34,401 nucleotides of DNA from CAYNHF01 sp964397045 (GTDB taxonomy: Bacteria > Actinomycetota > Acidimicrobiia > Spongiisociales > UBA5794), in NCBI GenBank assembly GCA_964397045.1, contig CAYNHF010000023.1, positions 1 through 34,401 of the forward strand. Reading direction: 5' to 3'. The notes beneath the pieces are model-generated. The model saw nothing but the letters and a program-made list of their open reading frames with translations. It did not search any database and had not been told where the DNA came from. Positions 16,220 to 24,979 of this stretch are shown piece after piece. Each line of letters begins with the position of its first letter. Position 1 is the first letter of the stretch. The translations under genes and the position numbers were made by a program.

Positions 16220-17908
16220 TCATGCCGGGTCGGCAGCCAACAGCGTGGTCCGAGCGAGGTCGATTCCCACCGGGCCGATCTCGAGGATTCGGGCGTGGAA
16301 CGCTCTGAGCTCGAAGTCGGCGCCCTGGCTGCGCCGCATCGTTTCGCGAGACTCGATGAGAAAGCGTTCGCCGAACCGGTAGGAGATCGCCTGGCCGGGC
16401 CATCCCATGTACCGCACGACCTCGTCCGAAGCGTAGGTCGCGCCGAGCACGGCGTACGTCATCAGGAACTCGACCGCAGTTTCGAAAGTCCACGACTCGC
16501 CGGGATGGAAGGGCTGACCTTCCGGGATCCGGTACCCGAGATGAATCCCGATGTCGAGCACCACGCGGCAGGCTCGCAGCATCTGAGCTGCTGCAAGCCC
16601 GAACCTGTAATCGACCTTGTCGAGGTAGCCCAGCTCGTCCATCAGGCGTTCGGCGTACAACGCCCACCCTTCGCCGATGCCGGGCAGCCACGTCCAGACC
16701 CGGTGGAGTCGGCTGAGCCGGTCCGACAGTGAGATCTGAATGCCGCTCTGCAGGTGGTGGCCGGGGAATCCCTCGTGGTAAGCGGTGGTGACCTGATCGA
16801 AGAGCGGCACCGGACCTTCACCGTCGAGCGCCCATTCGACCGTTCCGGGGCGGGCGAAATCCTCCGACGGACTCACATATGAGGCGCCGATGGGGCTGCC
16901 CGGAGGCGCCAGCCTTACCTCGACTGATCGGATTGGGTCGGGAACGTCAAAGTGTGTGCCGGCGAGTTGGTCGAGCGCAGCGGCCAACAGATCCGCCATC
17001 TGCGTCTGGAAAGCGGCGGCGCTCGGAGCCGCCCGATCGGGATCGCTGGTGAGAACGTCTAGCGCAGCCGGCACGCTGGCCTCACCGGCGATGTCGGTGG
17101 CGAGATGGCGCATGTGGTCGCGTAGCTCGGCCACCTCCTCCCACGCCCACTGGTACATGTGTGGAGGGTCGATGCCGGTCCCGAGGAAGCGCCGGGCGGC
17201 ACGTACGTATCGCTCCTCTCCTACCGGATCTTCCTGCCGGGCAGTGGGGGCATAGGTGTCCCGCAGGTAGCCGGCGAACTCCCCGAAGGCTGCCTTGCCG
17301 GAGGTGAGGGCTCGATCGAGTCTGACGGCGAGTATCGGGTTGTCGACTCCCGAGCCGTGAAACGCGGTGTCGAGCTGTTCGAGTGCCGAGCCGGCGGACG
17401 CATGAGTGGTGGCCTGGCGGGCGGCCGCTTCGACCTGGCGGATCGCGACGACTCGTTCGGATTCGATCCCGAAGTCGAGTCTGGCGCGATAACCGGCGAG
17501 TGCCGGTTGGAGCCCCTCCAGGCGAGCGCAGACGTTCTCCCAGTCGGTCGCGGTGGCGGTCGGCATCTGATCAAACGTTTCGCGCAGCGACTGTAGGGGT
17601 GAGGCGATCGAGTTGAGGTCGGCGAGGTAATCGCCGTGCTCGAATGGTTGCAGCTCTTCGTCCAGCGTGTCGAGGTTCACCGCCACCGCCAGGGCGCTCC
17701 AGTGATCGTCTGCCGGGGGGAGCGAGGCGACTCGGCGGCGCCAGGCGCCAAGCGTCGCGAGCGACTCGGCTGCGCCGTCCGGGCTCAAGTCCGGCCAGCG
17801 ATCGTCGTGTTCGTGGATGCCGATGTAGGTGGCGGCATCGGGCCACAAGGAAGCGATGGTGTCGACGATGTCTGAGCTGAGTGGATAGATGGGGTGCGTC
17901 TGGGGCAT
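16220..17908 (-). CDS. DUF885 family protein, zinc metallopeptidase-like
   Basis: A 562-residue DUF885 protein. The family signature, TTAYHEGFPGHHLQSG, lies at residues 374-389, with His378, Glu379 and His383/His384 as an HE...HH metal site like gluzincin peptidases. LPGIGEGWALYAERLMDELG, typical of the family, supplies a further Glu. There is no signal peptide, so it is probably cytosolic. The start is ATG 17908 (MPQTHPIYPL); no ribosome site is present, but TAGCCT sits 7 nt upstream, which suggests a leaderless mRNA. The frame remains open to 18043 with an Arg/Ser-rich, non-conserved-looking stretch. The actual substrate of this family is poorly known, so I do not assign one. Confidence 0.87.
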   Translation of the reverse strand: MPQTHPIYPLSSDIVDTIASLWPDAATYIGIHEHDDRWPDLSPDGAAESLATLGAWRRRVASLPPADDHWSALAVAVNLDTLDEELQPFEHGDYLADLNSIASPLQSLRETFDQMPTATATDWENVCARLEGLQPALAGYRARLDFGIESERVVAIRQVEAAARQATTHASAGSALEQLDTAFHGSGVDNPILAVRLDRALTSGKAAFGEFAGYLRDTYAPTARQEDPVGEERYVRAARRFLGTGIDPPHMYQWAWEEVAELRDHMRHLATDIAGEASVPAALDVLTSDPDRAAPSAAAFQTQMADLLAAALDQLAGTHFDVPDPIRSVEVRLAPPGSPIGASYVSPSEDFARPGTVEWALDGEGPVPLFDQVTTAYHEGFPGHHLQSGIQISLSDRLSRLHRVWTWLPGIGEGWALYAERLMDELGYLDKVDYRFGLAAAQMLRACRVVLDIGIHLGYRIPEGQPFHPGESWTFETAVEFLMTYAVLGATYASDEVVRYMGWPGQAISYRFGERFLIESRETMRRSQGADFELRAFHARILEIGPVGIDLARTTLLAADPA

Positions 17909-17915
17909 GGCGTTC

Positions 17916-17921
17916 AGGCTA
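17916..17921 (-). promoter_or_regulatory. -10 box of a leaderless promoter (DUF885 gene)
   Basis: TAGCCT on the minus strand is followed by 7 nt and then the ATG at 17908. It matches the TANNNT consensus. Confidence 0.45.
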
Positions 17922-17948
17922 CCGGGGCGGCGTATGGTCTCGTCGCCG

Positions 17949-18458
17949 TCAGAGGATCGCAGCGCCCGAACCGCGTAGTTCGATTCGGGCTCCGGCGTCG
18001 CGGAAGTGCAGGACCACCTCGTTCGGGCGCTGATGCGCCGCAATCAGTTCGGCGGACGCGAGGAGGGATTCAGGAGTCGAAGTCTCGGAATGGGGATCAC
18101 CGGAGATCGCAGCGACGGGCTGGTCAACCCGCACCGCAGTGCCGTCTTCGAGCCGGAACCAGGTACTTCGTCCGAGCGTGTCACAATCAAGTGTGGCGAT
18201 TGACCAGACCCGTGGCCGCTGCCGGCCGGAACGATCCAGGGCGCGAATCGCTCGATGGACGGCGCGTTCATGGCCGAAATCGCGATAGAGGTGCGCGGTC
18301 CTCGCCATGGTGGTCGACAGCTCTGCCACGTCGTCAGGGGTGACGCCGGGGAGCCAGCCGGGTCCGGGGTCGCCCCAGATCGCGCGCTGGGTGGCTCGAA
18401 CGGCGACCGTCATGACGATTGCGGCTGAGGTTGCCAGGACGGCCCCGAGCACGATCAC
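17949..18458 (-). CDS. Unrecognised protein with N-terminal membrane anchor
   Basis: I do not recognise this family. The reading from GTG 18458 gives 169 residues. It has one hydrophobic helix at the N-terminus (VIVLGAVLATSAAIVMTVAV), a short linker GDPGPGWLPGVTPDDVAEL, then a soluble domain of alternating helices and strands ending RIELRGSGAAIL. GGAG lies 9 nt before this GTG. The frame is open upstream to 18632, but that part overlaps the preceding zinc-ribbon gene (stop at 18580) and reads as low-complexity, so the start is uncertain. The anchor places the domain at the membrane, side unknown. It lies 40 nt before the DUF885 gene on the same strand. Confidence 0.55.
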   Translation of the reverse strand: MIVLGAVLATSAAIVMTVAVRATQRAIWGDPGPGWLPGVTPDDVAELSTTMARTAHLYRDFGHERAVHRAIRALDRSGRQRPRVWSIATLDCDTLGRSTWFRLEDGTAVRVDQPVAAISGDPHSETSTPESLLASAELIAAHQRPNEVVLHFRDAGARIELRGSGAAIL

Positions 18459-18579
18459 GACGCCGGGCTCCAGGATTGGGGCTCCGTTGACGGCGCCCAG
18501 CTTCGACTGCTCACGCGGTGTCCCTCCCTGCGTGAGATCGAAACTAGACGCGATCGCGAATAACCGGGCCTCTGCGCCC

Positions 18580-18963
18580 TCAGATGCCGTCGAGCGGCTT
18601 CGGGGTGTCCGCTGCCGCCACGGCGGTGCCACAGAACTGGCAAGCGGTCAGGCCCGGCGCAACAGCTGAATTGCATTCACGGCAGCGCGCGGCTCGTGGG
18701 GTTCGTTTGCCGTCGACGATCCCATCTGCCTCGTCCAACTGCAACACCCGGTCTGCGAGCTGTTCTTCAGAGATCAGGCCTGCGTCTTCCAGGATCTCAG
18801 CCATGGCACCAACGACCAAAATCAGGCGATCGATCCGATCGTGCAGATCCAGCAGGTCTTCCGCGCCTGGGCCTCCGGCCGCAGGGATGGCGGCGGCCCG
18901 CAAAGCGGTGGCAGCCGAGTCCTGGCGCCCGAGTACATACCCACCGAGAAACGAGAGGCTCAT
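18580..18963 (-). CDS. Small protein with C-terminal zinc ribbon
   Basis: A 127-residue protein of unknown function. The first 15 residues are mildly hydrophobic (MSLSFLGGYVLGRQD). A helical segment follows (EDLLDLHDRIDRLILVVGAMAEILEDAGLISEEQLADRV), possibly a coiled coil. A four-Cys zinc ribbon closes the protein: CRECNSAVAPGLTACQFCG at about residues 93-111. ATG 18963 is preceded by a perfect TAATAT -10 box 6 nt upstream and no ribosome site, so the transcript is probably leaderless. It is followed by the membrane-anchored unknown at 18458 on the same strand, and the two may be co-expressed. Confidence 0.7.
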   Translation of the reverse strand: MSLSFLGGYVLGRQDSAATALRAAAIPAAGGPGAEDLLDLHDRIDRLILVVGAMAEILEDAGLISEEQLADRVLQLDEADGIVDGKRTPRAARCRECNSAVAPGLTACQFCGTAVAAADTPKPLDGI

Positions 18964-18969
18964 GTCTTC

Positions 18970-18975
18970 ATATTA
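18970..18975 (-). promoter_or_regulatory. -10 box of a leaderless promoter (zinc-ribbon gene)
   Basis: TAATAT on the minus strand, 6 nt before the ATG at 18963. It is the best -10 match of the set described in this window. Confidence 0.6.
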
Positions 18976-19011
18976 CGGAATGTCGAACCGCGACCTTGAT
19001 CCGTACGTGTA

Positions 19012-19767
19012 TCAGGAGAACAACGTGCGCGGCCGCTCCTGCTCGATCCCGTCGACGACGATGTCCACCTTTTCGTTGTAGAAAGCGAGATAGCCGGCGA
19101 TCTTCTGGCTTTCGGCGACCGGAGCCGGATACCACCAGATGTGGTTGTCGATGGTCCTGCCTTCGATGGTGGCGTTGTAGTAGTGCGCGGTTCCCTTGTA
19201 CGGGCACTCGGTAGTCAGCTCCGAGTGGTTGAGCAGATCAATGCGCACGTCGGTGGCCGGGATGTAGTACCGGGTAGGTAGGCCGGTTTCGAATAGCAGT
19301 CGCGGTTGATGGGTATCTGCCACCTTGGTGCCTTCCATGAACACCTCGACGTGGCGGGAACTCTGCAGGATGTCAATGCGGGTGTAGGGGTCGCGAGGAT
19401 GCACATAGATCTGTTCGTCTTCCTCGAACCAGTCGAATGCGCTGAACTTGAATGCCACCGTGTCCGCGAGTTCGTCGATGGGTCCAGCCATGTAGACCCG
19501 CGCCGCTCCTGCTGCCGTTGCCTTGTTCACCTTCACGTCGTGCACCACCGCGTCGCCTCGGCTGGGGGAGTGCGCCACTTCGCCAGTGGGGATCAGCGAG
19601 TCCACCTTCACGTCGGCAATGGGGATGTAGTACACCGGGTAGTAGGGCTTTTCGCACACGTACTTCGGCCGAACCGTGTCGGCGACCAGTTCGCCGGCGA
19701 GGTAGATACGGACTCGTTTGGTGCCCTGCTCGACGCGGACGCGTCCCCGGGTCTTCGTCTTTGTCAT
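19012..19767 (-). CDS. Tandem DUF427 protein
   Basis: A 251-residue protein made of two DUF427 domains. The first covers about residues 10-115 (RVRIYLAGELVADTVRPKYVCEKPYYPVYYIPIADV). The second covers about residues 130-245 (RHVEVFMEGTKVADTHQPRLLFETGLPTRYYIPATDVR), with the conserved end CPYKGTAHYYN, then IWWYPAPVAESQKIAGYLAFYNEKVDIVVDG. DUF427 proteins are small cytosolic beta-rich proteins of uncertain function, widespread in actinobacteria. The first repeat lacks the CPYKG segment and is more divergent. ATG 19767 has AGG close upstream. It is flanked by 48 nt and 131 nt of non-coding sequence. Confidence 0.88.
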   Translation of the reverse strand: MTKTKTRGRVRVEQGTKRVRIYLAGELVADTVRPKYVCEKPYYPVYYIPIADVKVDSLIPTGEVAHSPSRGDAVVHDVKVNKATAAGAARVYMAGPIDELADTVAFKFSAFDWFEEDEQIYVHPRDPYTRIDILQSSRHVEVFMEGTKVADTHQPRLLFETGLPTRYYIPATDVRIDLLNHSELTTECPYKGTAHYYNATIEGRTIDNHIWWYPAPVAESQKIAGYLAFYNEKVDIVVDGIEQERPRTLFS

Positions 19768-19898
19768 CTGCCTGGCCTTTCGTCGGAGAACACATCGATC
19801 GTCTTGGACAGGTCAACGTCGACTCCCAATCCTTCTGCAGGGCGCAATGTCAGAGATTGGACAATGCCGACACGGGAGCGGTCGATGACGGCGCCCGG

Positions 19899-20366
19899 CT
19901 ACGACACGAAGAAGAGGGGTGAGATCATCCGGCCGATGCGGCGCATCCGCGCTTGAGCTGGAGATTCATGCTCGACGTCGATGGCGAGCGAGACGTATCT
20001 GGCCCCGATGCGCCACGCCAGCACACCATCCGTCAGCACCTGATCACCGACGACCCAGACCGAGCCTTCGCCCTCGAGGTCGAGTCTGCGGCGGGTGGTC
20101 CACGGCTTATTGCCGCGATGGATAATGTCGGGAACGCCCCGATCCGGACCGTTGGTGAGCACGATGACCCGCCTCACGTTCGGATGTGTACCGAAACGCT
20201 CGACCGCGGCCACGACCTCTCGTTGGAAGTGGTCGATGGATGCGCCCTGCGGTACGAGCGTGTTGTCGGCGTCGAAAACGAGAACTACCGGATTGGGAGC
20301 GGCGGCGATTTCGCCCTCGAGTTGGTCGAGGCCGCTCACCACGATCATCGGCACCCGGCGCCCCAT
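19899..20366 (-). CDS. HAD phosphatase, YqeG/GEP4-like
   Basis: A 155-residue HAD-superfamily hydrolase of the subclass III/YqeG type. Motif I is VFDADNTLVPQG (Asp32 nucleophile, Asp34 acid/base), motif II is RVIVLTNG, and motif IV is VWVVGDQVLTDGVLAWRIGARYV. YqeG-type proteins dephosphorylate phosphatidylglycerophosphate or related phosphoesters; the substrate here is not shown. I start it at ATG 20366, with GGTGG upstream, 28 nt after the stop of the channel-like gene; the frame is open back to 20708 but that portion is a shadow of the upstream gene. Expression is therefore probably coupled to the channel-like protein. Confidence 0.85.
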   Translation of the reverse strand: MGRRVPMIVVSGLDQLEGEIAAAPNPVVLVFDADNTLVPQGASIDHFQREVVAAVERFGTHPNVRRVIVLTNGPDRGVPDIIHRGNKPWTTRRRLDLEGEGSVWVVGDQVLTDGVLAWRIGARYVSLAIDVEHESPAQARMRRIGRMISPLFFVS

Positions 20367-20394
20367 CACGCCACCAAGCTGCAGATCGGGGCCC

Positions 20395-21495
20395 TCAACG
20401 CCGGGCACCTCCGGCAATCGACCACTCGAGGGGGGCTGAAGGTTGATCGGTGATGTCGGGAAAACCCAGTCGGGATCCGCTCCACGGCGCCGGTGCGGCG
20501 ATCGTCCAGTACAGCAACTGGCACGCGATAGGTGCATAGTCGCGACGCAGGCTGCAGAACACGGGCCAGGCTTCATCGGCCGAGCGTTCCAGAGGGAATC
20601 CGACGGACTCCAAGCGATCCCACGCGCTCTGGAATTGGGCACGGTCGACACACGGCTCTGCTGGACCGTCTTCAATTCGGCGCATCGGGTAGGCAACGTC
20701 GCGCGCACACGAACATGCCTGGCGAAGCAGGAGTCGGGCGTCGGTGTGATCTATAGACGGTCGCAGGGCGATGTCGAGCGCCGCAGAGTCCGCAATGGCG
20801 AGGAGCGCGATCATGAAGTGATTCCTGGCGCGAGGCCCGCGAAAGTGGGTGAGTACCGGGTATTTCATGTGGGAGTCTGCCACCCGTGCGCACCAGCCGT
20901 CCCAGGACGAATACAACCTCGGCAGGCGGTCGAGTGCGTCTGCGAGCGCGAATCGGGCCAGAATCTCAGGGCCCCAGGAAGGCTTGCCTCCCCACACTTC
21001 GAGCTCCTTGACGAGGCTGTCGCGGTGGCGTATCTCGGCGTAGAGGGTCGGCAGGTACCCGATGGTCAGCGCCACAAAGATCATCCCGGTCGCCCCGGCG
21101 AGAACGTCGAGAGCGGTAGGGATGGGAGTCGCGCTCGCCACGAAACCCAGCGTGAACATCGAAGACCCACTCTCGCGCAGCGCGTCTCCCAGGGTGATGT
21201 CTGCCCACGGCAACAGCATGAGCCCGAAGGCGACGGTGAAGAGACCCAGGAGGCTTGCCAACGTGAGGATCACCACGGTCGGAGCCTCGAATCCGAGGAA
21301 ACGGTCGGCAAGATCGAAGCGGCGGAAATGACGAGCCGTGCCGTAGAAGACGCGATAGCCGAACCGACCGACAGAGGCGGCAACAAGCGACCATGAACGG
21401 CGGGGAACCATCAACGTCTTCATGACGGCGATCACCGTTGCGATGGCGAGCGCGACTCCCAGCGCAAAGCCGATCCATCGCAGTGTGTCCTCCAT
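20395..21495 (-). CDS. Ion-channel-like membrane protein with cytosolic domain
   Basis: A 366-residue protein. Helix 1 is at about residues 8-30 (IGFALGVALAIATVIAVMKTLMV). A second helix at about 73-98 (VVILTLASLLGLFTVAFGLMLL), a short re-entrant-looking segment (ESGSSMFTLGFVASATPIP) and a third helix at about 133-150 (GATGMIFVALTIGYLPTLYAEI) give a two-helix/pore arrangement like ion-channel domains. The selectivity filter TVGYG is not present; TLGFV is the nearest equivalent. The last 200 residues are soluble and helical. AGGAGG favours ATG 21495 over the GTG at 21498. It is the first gene of a pair with the HAD phosphatase. Channel function is an inference from topology. Confidence 0.65.
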   Translation of the reverse strand: MEDTLRWIGFALGVALAIATVIAVMKTLMVPRRSWSLVAASVGRFGYRVFYGTARHFRRFDLADRFLGFEAPTVVILTLASLLGLFTVAFGLMLLPWADITLGDALRESGSSMFTLGFVASATPIPTALDVLAGATGMIFVALTIGYLPTLYAEIRHRDSLVKELEVWGGKPSWGPEILARFALADALDRLPRLYSSWDGWCARVADSHMKYPVLTHFRGPRARNHFMIALLAIADSAALDIALRPSIDHTDARLLLRQACSCARDVAYPMRRIEDGPAEPCVDRAQFQSAWDRLESVGFPLERSADEAWPVFCSLRRDYAPIACQLLYWTIAAPAPWSGSRLGFPDITDQPSAPLEWSIAGGARR

Positions 21496-21597
21496 CACCG
21501 CCTCCTGATTGGTGTTCTCCTCCTCGGATTGTGCTGGTTGCCTGGCCGCCCCGGGAGGCCGAACGGCTCGGCCGGGAGCTCCCGCGTCGGCTGACTG

Positions 21598-24555
21598 CTA
21601 CTTGGCGTCACCCCCGGTGCGTACCGCGGTTTCGCGAGCGTGCGGCTCATACTCGAAGTCGCCGCCGTGGGTGACCTCCCCGATCATCTGTTCCCTCTCG
21701 TCGCCCTTGCGAGACGGGGTGATCAGCATGAGCAGGCTCGGCAGCACGAGGAGTGAAACGAGCCACGAGAAGAAGATCATCACGGCCGTTAGCACGCCGA
21801 ACGTTTGGAACATCGGCATCGGAGCCGCGGCCATGACGAGGAAGCCGGTGATGGACGTGGCCGCCGAGATCGTCAGCGCGCCGCCGGTCCCTTCACCCGC
21901 TCTGCGCAGCGCAGGGAACCGGCTCGGCTCGTTCTCGAACTCCTCGATGAACCGCATCGTGAAGTGCGTCGCGTAGTCGACACCGACACCAATCGCGATT
22001 GCGGCGATCGTCGCCGTGATCATGTTGACGCGATAGCCGACGAGGTACATGAATCCGTAGACCCACGCCACGACCAGCAGAATCGGCACCATGGACACGA
22101 GCGCGTAGCGCGTCGACCGTTTCAGGATCGATGCCATTCGCCGTCCGAACTTGCGGAACACGAAGAAGAGGGTGATGAACACCAGCAGCGACGTCAGGAG
22201 CACTGCTACCGGAAGCGACATGAGCATCGCGTTCATGAACGACTCGAGCGTGTTCTGGGCGGTGATGGCGCCGCCGGACACGAAGATGGCCACGGACTCC
22301 CCGCTCAGCGACGACTCCAGCCCGGTAGCCGCTTCGTCGAGGACGGCCCGTCCGGCCAGAATGACTTCGTCCTCGGTGAACGTCGCCATGCTCAAGGCGA
22401 TGACCGTTCCCTGGGTTCCGTCCTCCAAGAACAAGAACGTCTCGATCTGGTCGGGGCGGAACACCTGCTCGCCGGCATCGTTGACAACGCCGTTGGTTTG
22501 TACGTAGTCGTAGATCGCCGCGACTTGAGTGCTGTCGTCCGGGAAGCCGTTGCCATCGGTGTCGGTGATCGTCACCCCGGTCTCCGCCGCGATCGCGGCC
22601 CGGCTCGTTTCCGAAGCGGTTGCCAGACGGACAACGGTCACCGCGTTCGGGCGGAATTCGACGTTGCCGTTGAAGTCCCTGATGAAAATCGGTGCACCGA
22701 GGACGTCACTCTCCACAGCCGCCGCGGCATCGATCTCGCCTTCGGTGGTTACCAGGGCGATCAGGGTGTCGGGCGATGTGAGGTCACCTTCGACGTACAC
22801 GTAGTCGATATCCCCGCCGCCGCCGCCGTAGTAGGTCTCGAGCTTGTCGAGGCCGATCACGAAGTCGGTCTTCGACGAGAAGAAGTCCTTGACCTCGAAC
22901 CCCCGTTCCACGTTGGAGGCGGCGATCAGCCCCAACACGGCGAGCACAGCCACCACGGGAACCGTGAACACCCGCCAGCGGGCCAGGAAGTGAACCACCG
23001 TCCCCGCTGCTTTGAAGCCGTGCCCCGCCCCCTTGACCGCGTCGGTCGTGGGGCGCTCCGCGGCAGCGGCGCGCCGGTTCCGGCGTCGGGTGAACAGGTA
23101 TGGCACGTAGATCAGGAACAGCAGGAAGAGCAGATAGCCGGCCCAGCCGACGGCGGGGAAGACGATCGCCATGGTGACTGCGATGCCCGCGATGAACGAC
23201 GCGATGACGAACCCGATCTTCTGTGTGACGGTTCGCCAGTGGCTGAGATCGGCCGGCCGGGGGCCGAGGTGGCTCTCGATAGAGAGTAACACCTTCGGGG
23301 CGACCCACCCCAGGATCAGGTACGAGATCAGGAGACCTACCGCAGCCGCGACCCCGAACTGGATGATCGCCGGGATTCCCGAAACCGTATTCGAAAGGAA
23401 GGCGGCCGCCGAGGACAACGCCGCGAGGAGCAGTGCCGCGAAGACCGCAGTCATGCCGAGCGGGTAAGCCCGTTTGCGCGAGAACCCGTCAACCTGCATC
23501 TCACGGGTGCGTCCGCTGGCATGGATGAAGAAGTCGACGCCAAAGCTGATGAGCGCAATCGGGACGATCATGATGAGCAGCGGGGACCCGGTCTTGAGGC
23601 CGAGGATGGCGTTCATCCCGTTGTAACCCATCATCACGATGCCGAGGCCGGCGGCGACCACCATCGCGGCCCAGTAGGAACGCAGCAAGGCACCGACGAA
23701 GAGCAGGATGAAGGCCACGGCGCCGAAGATGTAGGGGCCGGCGGCTTCGCCCTGCTCCTGACTGATCAGCCCTCCGTCGATGGCCAGCCCGATCACGGTG
23801 ACGGATTTCTGCTCCCCCCGCAGATCGACTTGCACCGACCTCAGCCAGCGTTCTGCTCCCAGCTTGACGGTGTCGCCGAAGCTCTCCTCGGCAGGTTCAT
23901 CGAAGGAGTCAAAGTCGTACAGCAATGTGGCGAAGAAAGCCGGCGACTCCCACACCACGACCGGCTGGCCGTTGATGGTGGTCGGTTCCCGAGTGGTGGA
24001 CGTCGTGGAGAGCAGGAAGCGAAGCGAGCTGGTCGGAGCGTCGTCTGCCAGCAACTCGCTCAGCGCCAGCTTGACGTCGGCATTCGTTGCTGCCTCGAGG
24101 CCTCCGGGGAGGGCGGCGTCGACGGCGTCCGCCAGCGAGAAGATCCCGGTGACGGGAATACCGAGGTCCCGGTCGAACGAGGTCGCTAGATGTTCCTGGG
24201 CTACCGGATCGGCCAGGAGCGCGGCCTGGTTCTGCTTCAATTCGAGCAGCGCGTCCCTGGTGAGGACATCGCCGCCGTCCGGAGACTCGACGATGAACGA
24301 CACGCCCCGGATCGGCGAGCTGGTGGCAAACGCCGAGTCCACCCGATCCTGCGTTTCGTAGATCTCTCCTGTGGGATCAAACGAGGGCTCGCCGTCGTCG
24401 GCGATGACGGGGAAGAGCGCAGCCAGTGTCACCCCAAGCACCACCAAAAGGGCGGCGATCGGCCAAATGTGCTTGTTGAGCCATTCGAACAGACCCATCG
24501 TGTGTTCGGGGACGTACTCATCGATCTTCCCGGCGGGGGGATTGGTGGCGGCCAT
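21598..24555 (-). CDS. MMPL/RND-superfamily exporter (HAE3-like)
   Basis: A 985-residue inner-membrane transporter with two repeats of one helix, a large extracytoplasmic loop and five or six helices. Helix 1 is at about residues 30-52. The first helix cluster (about 280-470) contains ISFGVDFFIHASGRTREM; the second (about 790-965) contains GVGVDYATHFTMRFIEEF. The Asp residues in these GVDF/GVDY helices are the usual proton-relay candidates. The C-terminal helices (TSITGFLVMAAAPMPMFQTFGVLTA) are typical of MMPL/HAE3 proteins that move lipids or hydrophobic compounds. Loop 2 has a calcium-loop-like DTDGNGFPDD at residues 665-674. GGAGG precedes ATG 24555. No adaptor or outer-membrane partner is nearby, consistent with HAE3 members that act alone. 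Confidence 0.92.
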   Translation of the reverse strand: MAATNPPAGKIDEYVPEHTMGLFEWLNKHIWPIAALLVVLGVTLAALFPVIADDGEPSFDPTGEIYETQDRVDSAFATSSPIRGVSFIVESPDGGDVLTRDALLELKQNQAALLADPVAQEHLATSFDRDLGIPVTGIFSLADAVDAALPGGLEAATNADVKLALSELLADDAPTSSLRFLLSTTSTTREPTTINGQPVVVWESPAFFATLLYDFDSFDEPAEESFGDTVKLGAERWLRSVQVDLRGEQKSVTVIGLAIDGGLISQEQGEAAGPYIFGAVAFILLFVGALLRSYWAAMVVAAGLGIVMMGYNGMNAILGLKTGSPLLIMIVPIALISFGVDFFIHASGRTREMQVDGFSRKRAYPLGMTAVFAALLLAALSSAAAFLSNTVSGIPAIIQFGVAAAVGLLISYLILGWVAPKVLLSIESHLGPRPADLSHWRTVTQKIGFVIASFIAGIAVTMAIVFPAVGWAGYLLFLLFLIYVPYLFTRRRNRRAAAAERPTTDAVKGAGHGFKAAGTVVHFLARWRVFTVPVVAVLAVLGLIAASNVERGFEVKDFFSSKTDFVIGLDKLETYYGGGGGDIDYVYVEGDLTSPDTLIALVTTEGEIDAAAAVESDVLGAPIFIRDFNGNVEFRPNAVTVVRLATASETSRAAIAAETGVTITDTDGNGFPDDSTQVAAIYDYVQTNGVVNDAGEQVFRPDQIETFLFLEDGTQGTVIALSMATFTEDEVILAGRAVLDEAATGLESSLSGESVAIFVSGGAITAQNTLESFMNAMLMSLPVAVLLTSLLVFITLFFVFRKFGRRMASILKRSTRYALVSMVPILLVVAWVYGFMYLVGYRVNMITATIAAIAIGVGVDYATHFTMRFIEEFENEPSRFPALRRAGEGTGGALTISAATSITGFLVMAAAPMPMFQTFGVLTAVMIFFSWLVSLLVLPSLLMLITPSRKGDEREQMIGEVTHGGDFEYEPHARETAVRTGGDAK

Positions 24556-24678
24556 GACGATCCTCCAAACATCGCGAAGCAGAGATCCTCGGGCCGCTTA
24601 CCGGTCGCGGGACGCTGCCGTCTGCGACAAGGTTCCTCCCGTGGCGAACAGGGTCCGAGGAGCACTTCCTACTGATGC

Positions 24679-24697
24679 TCTATTCGGGCCGAATAGA
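24679..24697. promoter_or_regulatory. Palindromic operator candidate upstream of the exporter gene
   Basis: TCTATTCGG-G-CCGAATAGA is a perfect 19-nt inverted repeat with 9-bp arms and one central base. It lies about 125 nt upstream of the exporter start (24555) on its promoter side. The size and symmetry fit a TetR- or MarR-type repressor site, as often found before efflux genes. It is AT-richer than its surroundings and lacks a T-run, so it is not a typical terminator. Confidence 0.5.
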
Positions 24698-24832
24698 TGG
24701 ACCATGGCTAGGGTCGTTCGGCACTGTCTCCGTGCCCCCACTCCCGCTGGCTCAGCGCTCCCAGCCCCGACCGGCGAGTCATGTACGCAGAATCTCGAAA
24801 TACCCGGGAGATCGCGGCCGTTGGGGTTCCTG

Positions 24833-24979
24833 ATGGCCGCACTGACCACACTGATAGTGACTTCGATCGGCATCATGGCCGCCAGCTACGCCTGGGGCTG
24901 GCGGTACGGGGCGATTCGTGTAACGAGACAGGAACACTTCGATCACGAGTTCGAACGCATCGTGGGGCGGCTCCGGTAG
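24833..24979 (+). CDS. Possible 48-residue membrane peptide
   Basis: This short frame encodes one strong hydrophobic helix (residues 2-20, AALTTLIVTSIGIMAASYA) followed by WGWRYGAIRVTRQEHFDHEFERIVGRLR, a charged amphipathic tail. TTGGGG lies about 7 nt before the ATG. The frame is open further upstream, but that part has no coding look. The composition is that of a genuine small membrane protein, but without homologues to compare I cannot exclude chance. Confidence 0.35.
   Translation: MAALTTLIVTSIGIMAASYAWGWRYGAIRVTRQEHFDHEFERIVGRLR

Noticed and set aside
16080..16691. 203-codon minus-strand frame between the sigma factor and DUF885 genes
   Set aside because: It overlaps the C-terminus of the DUF885 protein in another frame; Arg-rich shadow.
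21805..23289. 494-codon plus-strand frame rich in Arg, His, Asp and Gln
   Set aside because: It is antisense to the exporter gene; charged low-complexity sequence without motifs.
24371..24979. 202-codon plus-strand frame reaching the small membrane peptide
   Set aside because: The first 150 codons overlap the exporter start and lack protein-like composition; only the last 48 codons look coding.
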